Part shown: one piece after another, positions 56,196 to 64,000 of the stretch
How the letters are laid out: each line of letters begins with the position of its first letter
How positions within the stretch are numbered: the first letter of the stretch is position 1
Assembly (NCBI RefSeq): GCF_002217755.1
Contig: NZ_BCFL01000018.1
Span: 744,001-808,000, forward strand
Source of the DNA: Streptomyces hyaluromycini
Lineage (GTDB): Bacteria > Actinomycetota > Actinomycetes > Streptomycetales > Streptomycetaceae
Direction of reading: 5' to 3'
DNA length: 64,000 nucleotides
Position numbers and translations under genes: made by a program
Notes under the pieces: generated by a model
Seen by the model: only the letters and a program-made list of their open reading frames with translations
Databases searched by the model: none
Told to the model about the DNA's origin: nothing

Positions 56196-58232
56196 TCACC
56201 CGGGAGCCGACGCCATCACCGGCTCCCGGTCTTCCTTGTCGGCCCCCGCCGCCCGCAGGGCCCGCGGCCCCTGCAGCAGATAGCCGACGCCGAAGCCCGC
56301 GCCGACCACCGCCGCACCGCCCACCGCGTCCAGGACCCAGTGGTTGCCGGTGCCGATGATCGCCGAGACCGTGAAGAGGGGGTGGATCAGGCCGAGGACC
56401 TTCAGCCACCACTTGGGGGCGACGACGGCGATGACGATCCCGCACCACAGCGCCCAGCCGAAGTGCAGCGAGGGCATCGCCGCGTACTGGTTGGTCAGCT
56501 CGGTGAGCGTGCCGTAGTCCGGCTTGGCGAAGTCCTGCGGGCCGTGCACGGTGTCGATGATGCCGAGGCCCGGCGTCAGGCGGGGCGGGGCCAGCGGGTA
56601 GAGCCAGAAGCCGATCAGGGCGAACGCGGTGGCGAAGCCGAGGGCGGTGCGGGCCCAGCGGTAGTCGACCGGGCGGCGGACGTAGAGGACGGCGAGGACG
56701 GTCAGCGGGACGACGAAGTGGAAGGACTCGTAGTAGAAGTCGAGGAAGCTCCGCAGCCAGCCGATGCCGTACACGGTGTGGTTGGCCCAGTGCTCGATGT
56801 CGATGTGCAGGAACCGCTCGATGTCGTGGATCCGGTACCCGTGGCGCTCGGCGCGGGCCCGCCCGGAGGTGCCGTTCCCGTCCCCGGCGGCGGCGAGCCT
56901 GATCTGCTGGTAGACGAAGTAGACCAGCCGCATCGCGACCAGTTCGAGGAAGAGGTTGGGGCGGGTCAGCACCCGGCGCAGGGACGCGGTCAGCGGGACC
57001 TGCCGGAAGCGGGCCGGTACCGGCTCCGCGTAGTCCGTCGGGACCGGGCGGAGGAACTCCGGGGCGGTGCGGGACAGGAAGGGGACGACCGTGGCCGCGG
57101 CCAGCGCGGCGAGCAGGACCGCGTTGTCGCGCACGGGCACGAAGAGCGACTGGTTCGGCAGCATCGCCTTGGCGGGCAGCGTCATCACGAGGACGACCAC
57201 CACCGGCCACACCGACCGGTCCGCCGCCCGCCGCCCGGCCCGGCCGACCACCGCAAGCAGCACCCACAGCAGCTGGTGCTGCCAGGCGGCCGGTGACACC
57301 GCCACCACCGCACAGCCGGTGATCGCGACCGCCAGCAGCAGTTGCCCGTCCCGGGCGTAGCGCACCGCCCGGCGCAGCGCGAGGGTGGCCACGCCCGCGG
57401 CGAGCGCCAGGAACAGGACGATCTCCAGCGGGCCGCTCAGTCCGAACCGCAGCAGGGCACCGTGCAGCGACTGGTTGGCGAGCGCGTCGGCCTCGCCGCC
57501 GAGGCCCACGCCGGCCGTGTGGTGGACCCAGTAGGTGTACGAGTCGTGCGGCATCGCCGCCCAGGCCAGCACCGTGCAGGCGGCGAAGGTCGCGCCGGTG
57601 GTGAGGGCGGCCCGGCGGCGGCCGGTGAACCACAGCAGCGGCGCGAACAGCAGCAGGGCCGGCTGGAGGGCGGCGGCCAGCCCGATGCACAGCCCGCTGT
57701 CGCGCTGCCCGCGGGCGGCGAAGCAGCCGAGCAGGACGAGCAGGACCGGGATGATGCTGGTCTGGCCGAGCCAGAGGGTGTTGCGGACCGGCAGCGAGAG
57801 CATCAGCAGGCTGATCGCGACCGGCGCGGCCAGCAGCGAGGTGCGGCGGCTCACCGGCTGGGGCAGAGCGCGGGCGGCGACCAGGCCGAGGGCGACCACC
57901 AGCAGCAGCGTGCCGAAGGTCCAGCCCCAGCCCAGGGCCTGCTCGGCGGCTCTGGTGAGCGGCTTGAGCACCAGCCCGCCGAAGGGGGTGCCGGTGAACT
58001 GCGTCGAGTCGTACAGGGAGCCCTTGACGTGCAGCACGCCGTCCGGGCCGACCCAGGTCTCCAGGTCCGTCAGCCGTTCCCCGCTCGGGGTGCTGAGGAC
58101 GGCGGCCACCTGCCGTACGGCAAGGATCGCGGCCACCGCCCACAGGCCGAGCCGGGCCATTCTGAATCGTGCTCCGGCCTCCGCCCCGCCGAAAGCCTCC
58201 CCCGGTCGTCCTCCGTGCTCCACGTTCGCCAC
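56196..58232 (-). CDS. Bifunctional GT87-like glycosyltransferase / PAP2 phosphatase membrane protein
   Basis: A polytopic protein of 678 residues. The first 420 residues are a DUF2029 (GT87, arabinofuranosyl/mannosyltransferase-like) domain with about ten helices and the acidic STPSGERLTDLETWVG loop. The last 250 form a PAP2/inositol-phosphoryl-transferase domain with YAAMPSLHFGWALW and GTGNHWVLDAVGG, plus the Aur1-like FWLYPLAPPRLTP. It likely builds or dephosphorylates a polyprenyl- or inositol-linked glycolipid at the membrane. Start GTG 58232. Two enzymatic modules in one chain recur in actinobacteria. Confidence 0.88.
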   Translation of the reverse strand: MANVEHGGRPGEAFGGAEAGARFRMARLGLWAVAAILAVRQVAAVLSTPSGERLTDLETWVGPDGVLHVKGSLYDSTQFTGTPFGGLVLKPLTRAAEQALGWGWTFGTLLLVVALGLVAARALPQPVSRRTSLLAAPVAISLLMLSLPVRNTLWLGQTSIIPVLLVLLGCFAARGQRDSGLCIGLAAALQPALLLFAPLLWFTGRRRAALTTGATFAACTVLAWAAMPHDSYTYWVHHTAGVGLGGEADALANQSLHGALLRFGLSGPLEIVLFLALAAGVATLALRRAVRYARDGQLLLAVAITGCAVVAVSPAAWQHQLLWVLLAVVGRAGRRAADRSVWPVVVVLVMTLPAKAMLPNQSLFVPVRDNAVLLAALAAATVVPFLSRTAPEFLRPVPTDYAEPVPARFRQVPLTASLRRVLTRPNLFLELVAMRLVYFVYQQIRLAAAGDGNGTSGRARAERHGYRIHDIERFLHIDIEHWANHTVYGIGWLRSFLDFYYESFHFVVPLTVLAVLYVRRPVDYRWARTALGFATAFALIGFWLYPLAPPRLTPGLGIIDTVHGPQDFAKPDYGTLTELTNQYAAMPSLHFGWALWCGIVIAVVAPKWWLKVLGLIHPLFTVSAIIGTGNHWVLDAVGGAAVVGAGFGVGYLLQGPRALRAAGADKEDREPVMASAPG

Positions 58233-58597
58233 GCCTCGCCGGCCTCCCGCCCCGTCCCGCGCATCGTTCTGAGAACCCTATGAGGCTCCCACCACCTCTG
58301 GACACAGACGCAGGCAACCCCCTCGTCACCTGACGTCCGCCCGTCTTTTGTCCGGAAGACGTCAGTGCGCGAGGGGTGGGGTTGCGCCCACGGAGGGCGA
58401 CAAGGATCACAGTGCGCGGCCCGCATACCGCTGCGGGAGGGGGCAGACATCCCTGCACACACCGCGTTTAGCTGCACTGTGCACGTAAGCGCGTACGCGA
58501 CGTAACGCCCCCAAGTACTCCTATCGTCGCTTTTCGGCTCGTCCGCCGCCGTACGGGCCGCGCCCCCGTCCCCCACGAAAGGTAGGCGAGCCCCGTT
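58233..58597. promoter_or_regulatory. Divergent intergenic region with a long imperfect stem-loop
   Basis: GCAACCCC-CTCG...CTGACGTC at 58314-58336 pairs with GACGTCAG...GAGGGG-GGGTTGC near 58358-58385, leaving a loop rich in T. The structure spans about 73 bases between the divergent GT87-PAP2 and MFS genes. The rest (58386-58597) has GC-rich DNA with GTAAGCGCGTACGC dyads and no gene. Confidence 0.5.
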
Positions 58598-59999
58598 TTG
58601 GCGACCGCCACAGCCGTCACCCCGTCCACCCGTACGGCCACCGCACCCGGCCCCGCCCCCACCGTCACCGACCCCGCGCTGGTGAAGCGCGCCGTGAAGG
58701 CGGCCGCGCTCGGCAACGCCATGGAGTGGTTCGACTTCGGCGTCTACAGCTACATCGCGGTGACCCTGGGCAAGGTCTTCTTCCCGTCCGGCAGCCCGAC
58801 CGCCCAGCTGCTGTCCACGTTCGGCACCTTCGCCGCGGCCTTCCTGGTCCGCCCGCTCGGCGGCATGGTCTTCGGCCCCTCGGCGACCTCCCCCACGCCT
58901 TAAGGGCGCGGGGGGACCCCCAGGCCGCCAGAAGGTCCTCGCCGTCACCATGATCATGATGGCGGCGGGCACCTTCGCCATCGGCCTGATCCCCTCCTAC
59001 GCCACGATCGGCGTCGGCGCCCCGCTGCTCCTCCTCGCCGCCCGCCTGGTGCAGGGCTTCTCCACCGGCGGCGAGTACGCGGGCGCGTCCACGTTCATCG
59101 CCGAGTACGCGCCGGACAAGAAGCGCGGCTTCTTCGGCAGCTGGCTGGAGTTCGGCACGCTGGCGGGCTACATCGGCGGCGCGGGCCTGGTGACCCTGAT
59201 GACGGCGCTGCTCTCCTCCGACGACCTGACGTCCTGGGGCTGGCGCATCCCGTTCCTGATCGCGGGCCCGATGGGCATCATCGGCCTCTACCTGCGGATG
59301 CGCCTGGAGGAGACCCCGGCGTTCGCGGCCGAGGCCGAGAAGTCCGGACAGGCCCGCCCGAAGGTCCCCCTGCGCGAGATGATCACGGGCCAGTGGCGGG
59401 CCCTGCTCCTCTGCATGGCCCTGGTCCTGGTCTTCAACGTCACGGACTACATGCTGCTGTCGTACATGCCCAGCTATCTCACCAGCGAGCTGAAGTACGA
59501 CGAGACGCACGGCCTGCTGGTCGTCCTCGGCGTGATGACGCTGATGATGATCGTGCAGCCGTTCGCCGGAGCCCTGACCGACCGGGTCGGCCGCCGCCCG
59601 GTGATCGCGGCGGGCTGCGCGGGCTTCCTCTGCCTCTCCGTCCCCGCCCTCCTCCTGATCCGCCAGGGCAGCCTGCTCGCGGTCGCCCTCGGCATGGGCG
59701 CCCTGGGCCTCCTCCTGGTCTGCTTCACGGCAGCGATGCCGGCCGCCCTCCCGGCCCTCTTCCCGACCCGGGTCCGCTACGGCTCCCTGTCGATCGGCTT
59801 CAACATCTCGGTCTCCCTGTTCGGCGGCACGACCCCGCTGGCGGTGACGGCCCTGATCGGAGCGACGGGAAACCTGATGATGCCCGCGTACTACATGATG
59901 ACCGCAGCCGTGACAGGCGGCTTCGCGGCCTGGCGCATGGCAGAGACAGCGGGCCAGCCCCTTCCGGGCTCGGCGCCTTCTGTGGAAGCGCCCCGGTAG
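58598..59999 (+). pseudogene. ProP-type MFS metabolite transporter, broken by a hairpin element
   Basis: A metabolite:H+ symporter of the MHS family in two frames. The first part (TTG 58598, RBS GAAAGGTAGG) runs to FLVRPLGGMVFGP and should continue with LGDRIGRQKVLAV; instead 58888-58922 is a CCCCCA hairpin carrying a TAA, and one C is missing just before it. The second frame resumes with RQKVLAVTMIMMAAGTFAIG and continues intact to AETAGQPLPG. An internal ATG at 58950 could start a shortened protein lacking two helices, which is unlikely to work. Confidence 0.85.
58888..58922 (+). repeat. CCCCCA hairpin element, copy 6 (disrupts an MFS gene)
   Basis: CTCCCCCACGCCTTAAGGGC followed by GCGGGGGGACCCCCA. 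It replaces the codons for Arg-Ile of the conserved GDRIGRQ motif. Confidence 0.85.
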
Positions 60000-60000
60000 G

Positions 60001-60136
60001 AGCGCCCCTGAAGGGGCGCGGGGCTGTATCAATGTGCGGCTCCGCCGCGGGGGCGCGCCCAGCCCTCGCCAGCCCGCAGACAGCCGAGGAGCGAGCGCCC
60101 CGACAGGGGCGCGGGGAACTGCGCGACAAGCCCCCA
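60001..60136 (-). repeat. Long and short dispersed GC repeats, copies 7 and 8, side by side
   Basis: 60001-60068 is the long form (AGCGCCCCTGAAGGGGCGC, GCGGCTCCGCCGC, GGGCGCGCCCAGCCC) and 60094-60136 the short form (AGCGCCCCGACAGGGGCGC, GGGGAACTGCGCGAC). They fill most of the 330-base gap after the broken MFS gene. Confidence 0.85.
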
Positions 60137-60329
60137 CGCACGCGCAGCCGACCGACAACGGTCAGCCCCCTCTCCTGCCTCACCCACCTGCACGCATCGA
60201 ACCAACCGCCCACCCCGCCCGTACCCTCGGTCGACAGGCGGTAGCTGTCCGGAACAGGGCCCAGGAACCATGCCCTCCGCTATACCGTCTGTAGTCGGTG
60301 ATCCACACACGGGCGGAGGGCATCGGTTC

Positions 60330-61490
60330 ATGATCGGCCAGCGGAGACCTCGCCGACGCACACGTTTACTCGCGGTCCTCCTCATCCTCACCGGCATCCA
60401 GCTCGGCTGGCTCGCCGCCCCCGCCTTCGCCTGCGCCTGCGGCGCCCTCGTCCCCGGCGCCACCCAGCAGGTCACCGTCGGCCGCGAGGAATCCGTACTG
60501 CGCTGGGACGGCACCCGCGAACAGATCGTGATGCGTCTGACGGTGGACGGCGACGCCGACGCCGCCGCCTGGATCATGCCCGTCCCGCACCGCGCCACCG
60601 TCGCCCTCGCCGACCCGGCCCTCTTCGACCAGCTGCACACCCTCACCGCCCCGGCGCACCGCACCCGCTACCACTTCTGGCCCGAGGACGGCGACTGGCC
60701 CCTCACCAACGGCGGCGACACCTCCACCGGCCCGCCCGGCACCGGCGCCACCGCCCCCGGCGTCGCCGTGGTCGACCGCCAGCGGCTCGGCCCGTTCGAC
60801 GTGGCCCAGCTGACCGCCACCGACTCCGGCGCCCTGAGCGGCTGGCTGCGCAGCCACGGCTTCCCCTTCCCGCCCCGCCTGAACACCGCGCTCCAGTCCT
60901 ACGTCGCGGACCACTGGGAGTACGTCGCGGTCAGACTCGCCCCCGAGACCGCGGACACCGCACTGCACGGCGCCCTCGACCCGCTCCACCTCGCCTTCGC
61001 CAGCGACAGCCCCGTCTACCCGATGCGGCTGTCCAAGCTCGCGGCCACCCCGCAGTCGCTCGGCCTGTACGTCCTCGCCGCGCACCGCATGGAGCCGCGC
61101 TCGGCGATCGGCGGCGATCCCCCGCGGGTCGTCTACGCCGGCCGTCTCGGCCACCCGACCGGCGAGCTGGCCGAGCTGGCCGCCGGCACCCCGTACCTGA
61201 CGGCGATCGGCCAGGAGTTCCCGTACCCGTCCCGGATCTCGGCCGACCACGTGCTGCGACGGGCGTCCTCGGACACCCCGTTCCAGCAGGTGATCTACGA
61301 GGACCGGCTGCGCGAGGTGGCCGGGATGCCGGCCTGGCTGGTGACGGTCGGCGGCGCGCTGCTGCTGCTCGTCGCGGTCACGTCCCTGGCGGCCGTACGA
61401 CGCTCCCGCCGCCCGTCCCCGCCGCCCCCGCCGGTGCAGCCACCGCCCCCGCCGACGCACCCGCCGACGCCCCCTGCGCCGATCGGCTGA
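60330..61490 (+). CDS. DUF2330 membrane-anchored surface protein
   Basis: A protein of 386 residues with a signal/anchor helix (LLAVLLILTGIQLGWLAAPA) followed by the Cys-rich FACACGALVPGA start of DUF2330. WIMPVPHRATVALADPALFD, SWLRSHGFPFPP-like and YVADHWEYVAVRL blocks follow. A C-terminal transmembrane helix (WLVTVGGALLLLVAVTSLAA) and a Pro-rich cytoplasmic tail end the protein. Family function unknown; it is common on actinobacterial surfaces. ATG 60330 follows GGAGGG. Confidence 0.85.
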   Translation: MIGQRRPRRRTRLLAVLLILTGIQLGWLAAPAFACACGALVPGATQQVTVGREESVLRWDGTREQIVMRLTVDGDADAAAWIMPVPHRATVALADPALFDQLHTLTAPAHRTRYHFWPEDGDWPLTNGGDTSTGPPGTGATAPGVAVVDRQRLGPFDVAQLTATDSGALSGWLRSHGFPFPPRLNTALQSYVADHWEYVAVRLAPETADTALHGALDPLHLAFASDSPVYPMRLSKLAATPQSLGLYVLAAHRMEPRSAIGGDPPRVVYAGRLGHPTGELAELAAGTPYLTAIGQEFPYPSRISADHVLRRASSDTPFQQVIYEDRLREVAGMPAWLVTVGGALLLLVAVTSLAAVRRSRRPSPPPPPVQPPPPPTHPPTPPAPIG

Positions 61491-61601
61491 GTTCCGTCCG
61501 GCACCGGGGCGGTGGATCACCGGCGCGCCCGCCGCCTCAGTAGTGCTATCCAGGTAGCTGTCACCGGACAGTCATCTGAATAGGCGAAAGGCAGCGGACA
61601 C

Positions 61602-62273
61602 ATGAGCGGCTCTCAGCTCTGGGACGACGTCGACTTCTACTTCACCAGCCACCTGTCACCGGACGACGAGGCGCTCCAGTCGGCCCTGCGGGAGAGCGAG
61701 GCGAACGAGCTCCCGCACGCCAACGTCACCGCCAACCAGGGCAAACTGCTCCAGCTCCTCGCCCAGATCCAGGACGCCCGGAACATCCTGGAGATCGGCA
61801 CCCTCGGCGGCTACAGCACCATCTGGCTGGCCCGCGCCCTGCCCGCCGACGGCAGGCTGATCTCGCTGGAGTACAGCGCCCGGCACGCCGAGGTCGCGGT
61901 CCGCAACATCGCCCGCGCGGGCCTGGAGAAGGTCGTCGAGGTGCGGGTCGGCCCCGCCCTGGAGTCGCTGCCCAATCTCGCCGACGAGAACCCGGCCCCC
62001 TTCGACCTGGTCTTCATCGACGCCGACAAGGCCAACAACCCCAACTACGTGGAGTGGGCGCTCCGGCTCACCCGCACCGGCAGCCTGATCGTCGTCGACA
62101 ACGTGGTGCGCGGCGGCCGGGTCGTCGACGCCGAGAGTGCCGAGCCGGACGTGGTCGGCACCCGTGCCGCGATCGAGCTGATCGCCGCCCACCCGAGGCT
62201 GAGCGGCACGGCGATCCAGACGGTCGGCAGCAAGGGCTACGACGGCTTCGCGCTGGCGAGGGTCCTCGACTGA
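61602..62273 (+). CDS. SAM-dependent O-methyltransferase (CCoAOMT family)
   Basis: A protein of 223 residues. Motif I region ILEIGTLGGYSTIWLARALP, acidic LISLEYSARHAEVA and metal-binding FDLVFIDADKANNPNYVEWA, LIVVDNVVRGG place it with the metal-dependent catechol/caffeoyl-CoA O-methyltransferases. It methylates a small phenolic hydroxyl; the substrate is unknown. ATG 61602 has GAAAGG upstream. A promoter is likely around GGTAGCTGTCACCGG and GAATAGGC (61554-61586), judged by eye. Confidence 0.92.
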   Translation: MSGSQLWDDVDFYFTSHLSPDDEALQSALRESEANELPHANVTANQGKLLQLLAQIQDARNILEIGTLGGYSTIWLARALPADGRLISLEYSARHAEVAVRNIARAGLEKVVEVRVGPALESLPNLADENPAPFDLVFIDADKANNPNYVEWALRLTRTGSLIVVDNVVRGGRVVDAESAEPDVVGTRAAIELIAAHPRLSGTAIQTVGSKGYDGFALARVLD

Positions 62274-62300
62274 CCCCCCGGCTCACCGGAAAGGCGTCGC

Positions 62301-62690
62301 TCAACCCTCGTGGTAGAAGCCCACGTTGACGCTGCGCGGGGCGGTGCGGTCCCGGACGACGATCTCGCCGGAGCCGCCCCGGGGCAGCGCGACCGTGCCG
62401 CCGTACGCGATGGCCTGGGCGTACTCCCCGACCTTCAGCAGGACCTCGGAGGACGGTTCGGGCTGGGAGCCGCGCAGCCAGGTGACCTGCCAGCCGCCCT
62501 CGGGTCCGCACAGGAACTCCAGGTGGACCCGGGAGACGAACAGCCAGTCGTCGGGCGTGGCGAGCCGGCAGACGGAGGCGTCGCGGCCCACCCGCAGCAC
62601 GGCGCCCGGGTCGCTGGGCGCGTCGGCCATGAGCATTCCGGCCGTCTCGCCCGCTTCTCCGGACACGGAGGCCATGGTGAGTTCGAGCAC
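62301..62690 (-). CDS. Small FHA-domain protein
   Basis: A protein of 129 residues that is nearly all a forkhead-associated domain: VLRVGRDASVCRLATPDDWL, then FVSRVHLEFLCGPEGGW, carry the GR, S and H residues that bind phosphothreonine, and VALPRGGSGEIVVRD follows. GTG 62690 (LELTMASVSGEAG) has AGGGGGAA upstream. It would read out Ser/Thr kinase signalling; no kinase is adjacent. It is convergent with the O-methyltransferase gene. Confidence 0.78.
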   Translation of the reverse strand: MLELTMASVSGEAGETAGMLMADAPSDPGAVLRVGRDASVCRLATPDDWLFVSRVHLEFLCGPEGGWQVTWLRGSQPEPSSEVLLKVGEYAQAIAYGGTVALPRGGSGEIVVRDRTAPRSVNVGFYHEG

Positions 62691-62781
62691 GTGCGTTCCC
62701 CCTGCGCGGTTCCTGAATCCTTGTTGGATCTCCGGCGCATGATAAAACGCCCGGCCGGGCCGCGTCCGGCACAATGGAGTC

Positions 62782-63231
62782 ATGACCGAGCGAAAGCCAC
62801 CCGGGGTACCGTTCGAGTCCTGGGTCGACAAGCAGATCGGGGACGCGCAGCGGCGCGGCGAGTTCGACCGACTACCTGGCCTGGGCGAGCCGTTGCCCGC
62901 AGGCCTGGACTCGTCGTACGACGAGATGTGGTGGATCAAAAGGAAGCTGGCCCGGGAGGGCCTGGCGATGCTGCCGCCGACGCTCGCCCTGCGCAAGGAG
63001 GCCGAGGACGCGCTGGCGGCCGCCTACGCGGCGCCCTCGGAGCGGATCGTCCGCAGGATCATCGAGGAAGTCAACGTCCGGATCCGCGACATGATGTTCA
63101 AGCCGCCGCCCGGACCCCCGCTGGGCAAGAAGCCGTACGACGTCGACGAGGTCGTACGCGAGTGGCGGGAGCGCCGGGCGGCGGCCGGGACGGAACCGGA
63201 CGCGGACCCGGGGCCGGACGCACGCGGGTGA
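62782..63231 (+). CDS. DUF1992 protein (DnaJ-C28-like domain)
   Basis: A protein of 149 residues: PFESWVDKQIGDAQRRGEFD, LPGLGEPLPAG, MWWIKRKLAREGL and ALRKEAEDALAAAY are the DUF1992 blocks shared with the conserved part of eukaryotic DNAJC28. Role unknown, cytoplasmic. Divergent from the FHA gene with 91 bases between them. Start ATG 62782. Confidence 0.9.
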   Translation: MTERKPPGVPFESWVDKQIGDAQRRGEFDRLPGLGEPLPAGLDSSYDEMWWIKRKLAREGLAMLPPTLALRKEAEDALAAAYAAPSERIVRRIIEEVNVRIRDMMFKPPPGPPLGKKPYDVDEVVREWRERRAAAGTEPDADPGPDARG

Positions 63232-63232
63232 C

Positions 63233-63712
63233 TCACATGTGCAGCAGCCGGTCCGCCAGTTCGCGGTAGTCGCGCAGGGCCAGCCGGAGCTGCTCGGTGT
63301 CCGCGCTGCCGGGGCGGTCCGCGTCGGCGGACTGCCAGCTGCCGCGCAGGGTGCGGCGGCGCCGGTCGACGGCGTCGGTGAGGCGGGCGCTGATCTCCTC
63401 GACGGCCCGGTCGGCCTCCTCGACGGCCGTGCGCGGCTCGTCGACGAACCCGGTGACCGCGTGCGCCAGCCGCCGTTCCAGCTGTCCGCACTCCTCAGGT
63501 GGCATCAGCAGCTCACCGCGGCCCGCGGCCGTCTCCCGGCCGTCCCGGTAGTCCCGGTCGTCCATGCGTGCGGGTTCCTCCTGTCCCGGGGTTCCCCCGC
63601 TCACGGAGGCCCAGTCGGTGGTCCTCTCGTCACGTCCCGGCATCGCTGTACCGCCGGGATTCACGTCGCCGCCGATGGGACGGCGGTCCGGTCCGGTCCT
63701 GGCGTCGGTCAT
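63233..63712 (-). CDS. Hypothetical charged helical protein
   Basis: A protein of 159 residues. The N-terminal 60 residues are Gly/Asp/Arg-rich and disordered (MTDARTGPDRRPIGGDVNPG). The C-terminal half is helical (CGQLERRLAHAVTGFVDEPR, AVEEADRAVEEISARLTDAV, LRLALRDYRELADRLLHM) and probably a helical bundle. ATG 63712 is 11 bases after AGGAG; a TTG at 63721 overlapping the upstream stop (TTGA) is too close to it. It forms an operon with the gene cut by the window edge. No family recognised. Confidence 0.7.
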   Translation of the reverse strand: MTDARTGPDRRPIGGDVNPGGTAMPGRDERTTDWASVSGGTPGQEEPARMDDRDYRDGRETAAGRGELLMPPEECGQLERRLAHAVTGFVDEPRTAVEEADRAVEEISARLTDAVDRRRRTLRGSWQSADADRPGSADTEQLRLALRDYRELADRLLHM

Positions 63713-63717
63713 GTCGG

Positions 63718-64000
63718 TCAACTCTCCTTCGGACGGCTCTGGTCGGCGGACCAGGGCAGACGGCCGCCGGTGCCGGCACCGACACCGGCGCGGTGGCGGC
63801 CGGACTCGCGGGACGACGGGGTGACCAGGTCGTCGAAGAGGAAGCGGGCCTCGATCACGGCCGCCCGCATCTCCTCGGTGCCGGCCCGGCTCCGCGGCGA
63901 CCCGGCCGTGGGCGGCTCGGCGGCGCGGTGCACGCGGCGGTAGCCGTCGACGTGGTCGGCGTGGTGCACGGAGAGCGCGGCCACCTGGTCCTCGTACTCG
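63718..64000 (-). CDS. Hypothetical protein (5' end outside window)
   Basis: The frame is open to the last base of the window (EYEDQVAALSVHHADHVDGY near the edge), so the start lies beyond it. Visible residues include RFLFDDLVTPSSRESGRHRA and a Gly/Arg-rich tail ending SADQSRPKES. Its TGA overlaps an alternative TTG of the next gene. No family recognised. Confidence 0.65.
   Translation of the reverse strand, partial: EYEDQVAALSVHHADHVDGYRRVHRAAEPPTAGSPRSRAGTEEMRAAVIEARFLFDDLVTPSSRESGRHRAGVGAGTGGRLPWSADQSRPKES

Overview
The window reads as chromosomal DNA of a Streptomyces or very close relative. GC content is very high, codon third positions are strongly G/C, GTG starts are frequent, genes overlap at ATGA/GTGA junctions, and many proteins belong to actinobacterial families: RNase H/acid phosphatase fusion, KstR, CYP125-like P450, F420-type LLM oxidoreductase, SCO2322 family, DUF5336 and DUF1992. 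No rRNA, tRNA, phage, IS transposase or CRISPR array was seen. The first and last genes are cut by the window edges.

Layout. 0-10 kb: FAD monooxygenase (partial), MerR, PH-like membrane protein, RNB ribonuclease, YaaA, KDPG aldolase, then the group RNase H/phosphatase, zinc-ribbon and Nif3, and a hypothetical protein. 10.2-13.7 kb: a minus-strand operon (MaoC hydratase, alcohol dehydrogenase, SDR). 13.8-20.7 kb: a DesK-type histidine kinase and a NarL-type regulator separated by about 5 kb holding a GH54 arabinofuranosidase, MerR, SnoaL-like protein, a gene remnant and an AlkD-like protein. 20.7-30 kb: sigma factor plus membrane partner, two MFS exporters (one frameshifted), SCPx-type thiolase, aldo-keto reductase, methyltransferase, amidase. 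30-37 kb: membrane proteins, LLM oxidoreductase, a glycosyltransferase/methyltransferase/toroid operon and kstR. 37.4-44 kb: an orphan TPP riboswitch, ferredoxin and aldehyde dehydrogenase, GNAT, MBL hydrolase, XRE regulator. 44-52 kb: a degenerate ATP-grasp protein, then a cobalamin riboswitch with two surface proteins and an ECF transporter. 52-64 kb: lytic transglycosylase, DUF1275, CYP125-like P450 divergent from a FadA5-like thiolase, GT87-PAP2 membrane enzyme, a broken MFS gene, DUF2330, O-methyltransferase, FHA, DUF1992 and two unknowns.

Two themes tie the window together. First, the sterol side-chain genes are scattered over five loci but share regulatory DNA. A KstR-type operator (TnnAACnnGTTnnA, allowing one mismatch) lies upstream of the MaoC operon, the SCPx thiolase, kstR itself, the aldehyde dehydrogenase operon and the CYP125/thiolase pair. 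A second palindrome, CTGACGNNNNNTCAG, lies beside four of these and also upstream of the LLM oxidoreductase and the MBL hydrolase. Second, a cobalamin-riboswitch locus joins an alpha/alpha-toroid surface protein, a small DUF4430-like surface protein and an ECF transporter. I infer a bacterial two-protein counterpart of transcobalamin feeding a cobalt/cobalamin ECF importer.

The DNA is also rich in small repeats: a hairpin element of about 32-45 bp that has entered coding genes and the cobalamin riboswitch, a longer dispersed repeat mostly placed just after stop codons, two MITE-like elements flanked by CTAG (one abutting a KstR operator), and tandem duplications that span the stop codons of at least five genes. 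All family names come from recognising sequence features by eye; no database search was run.
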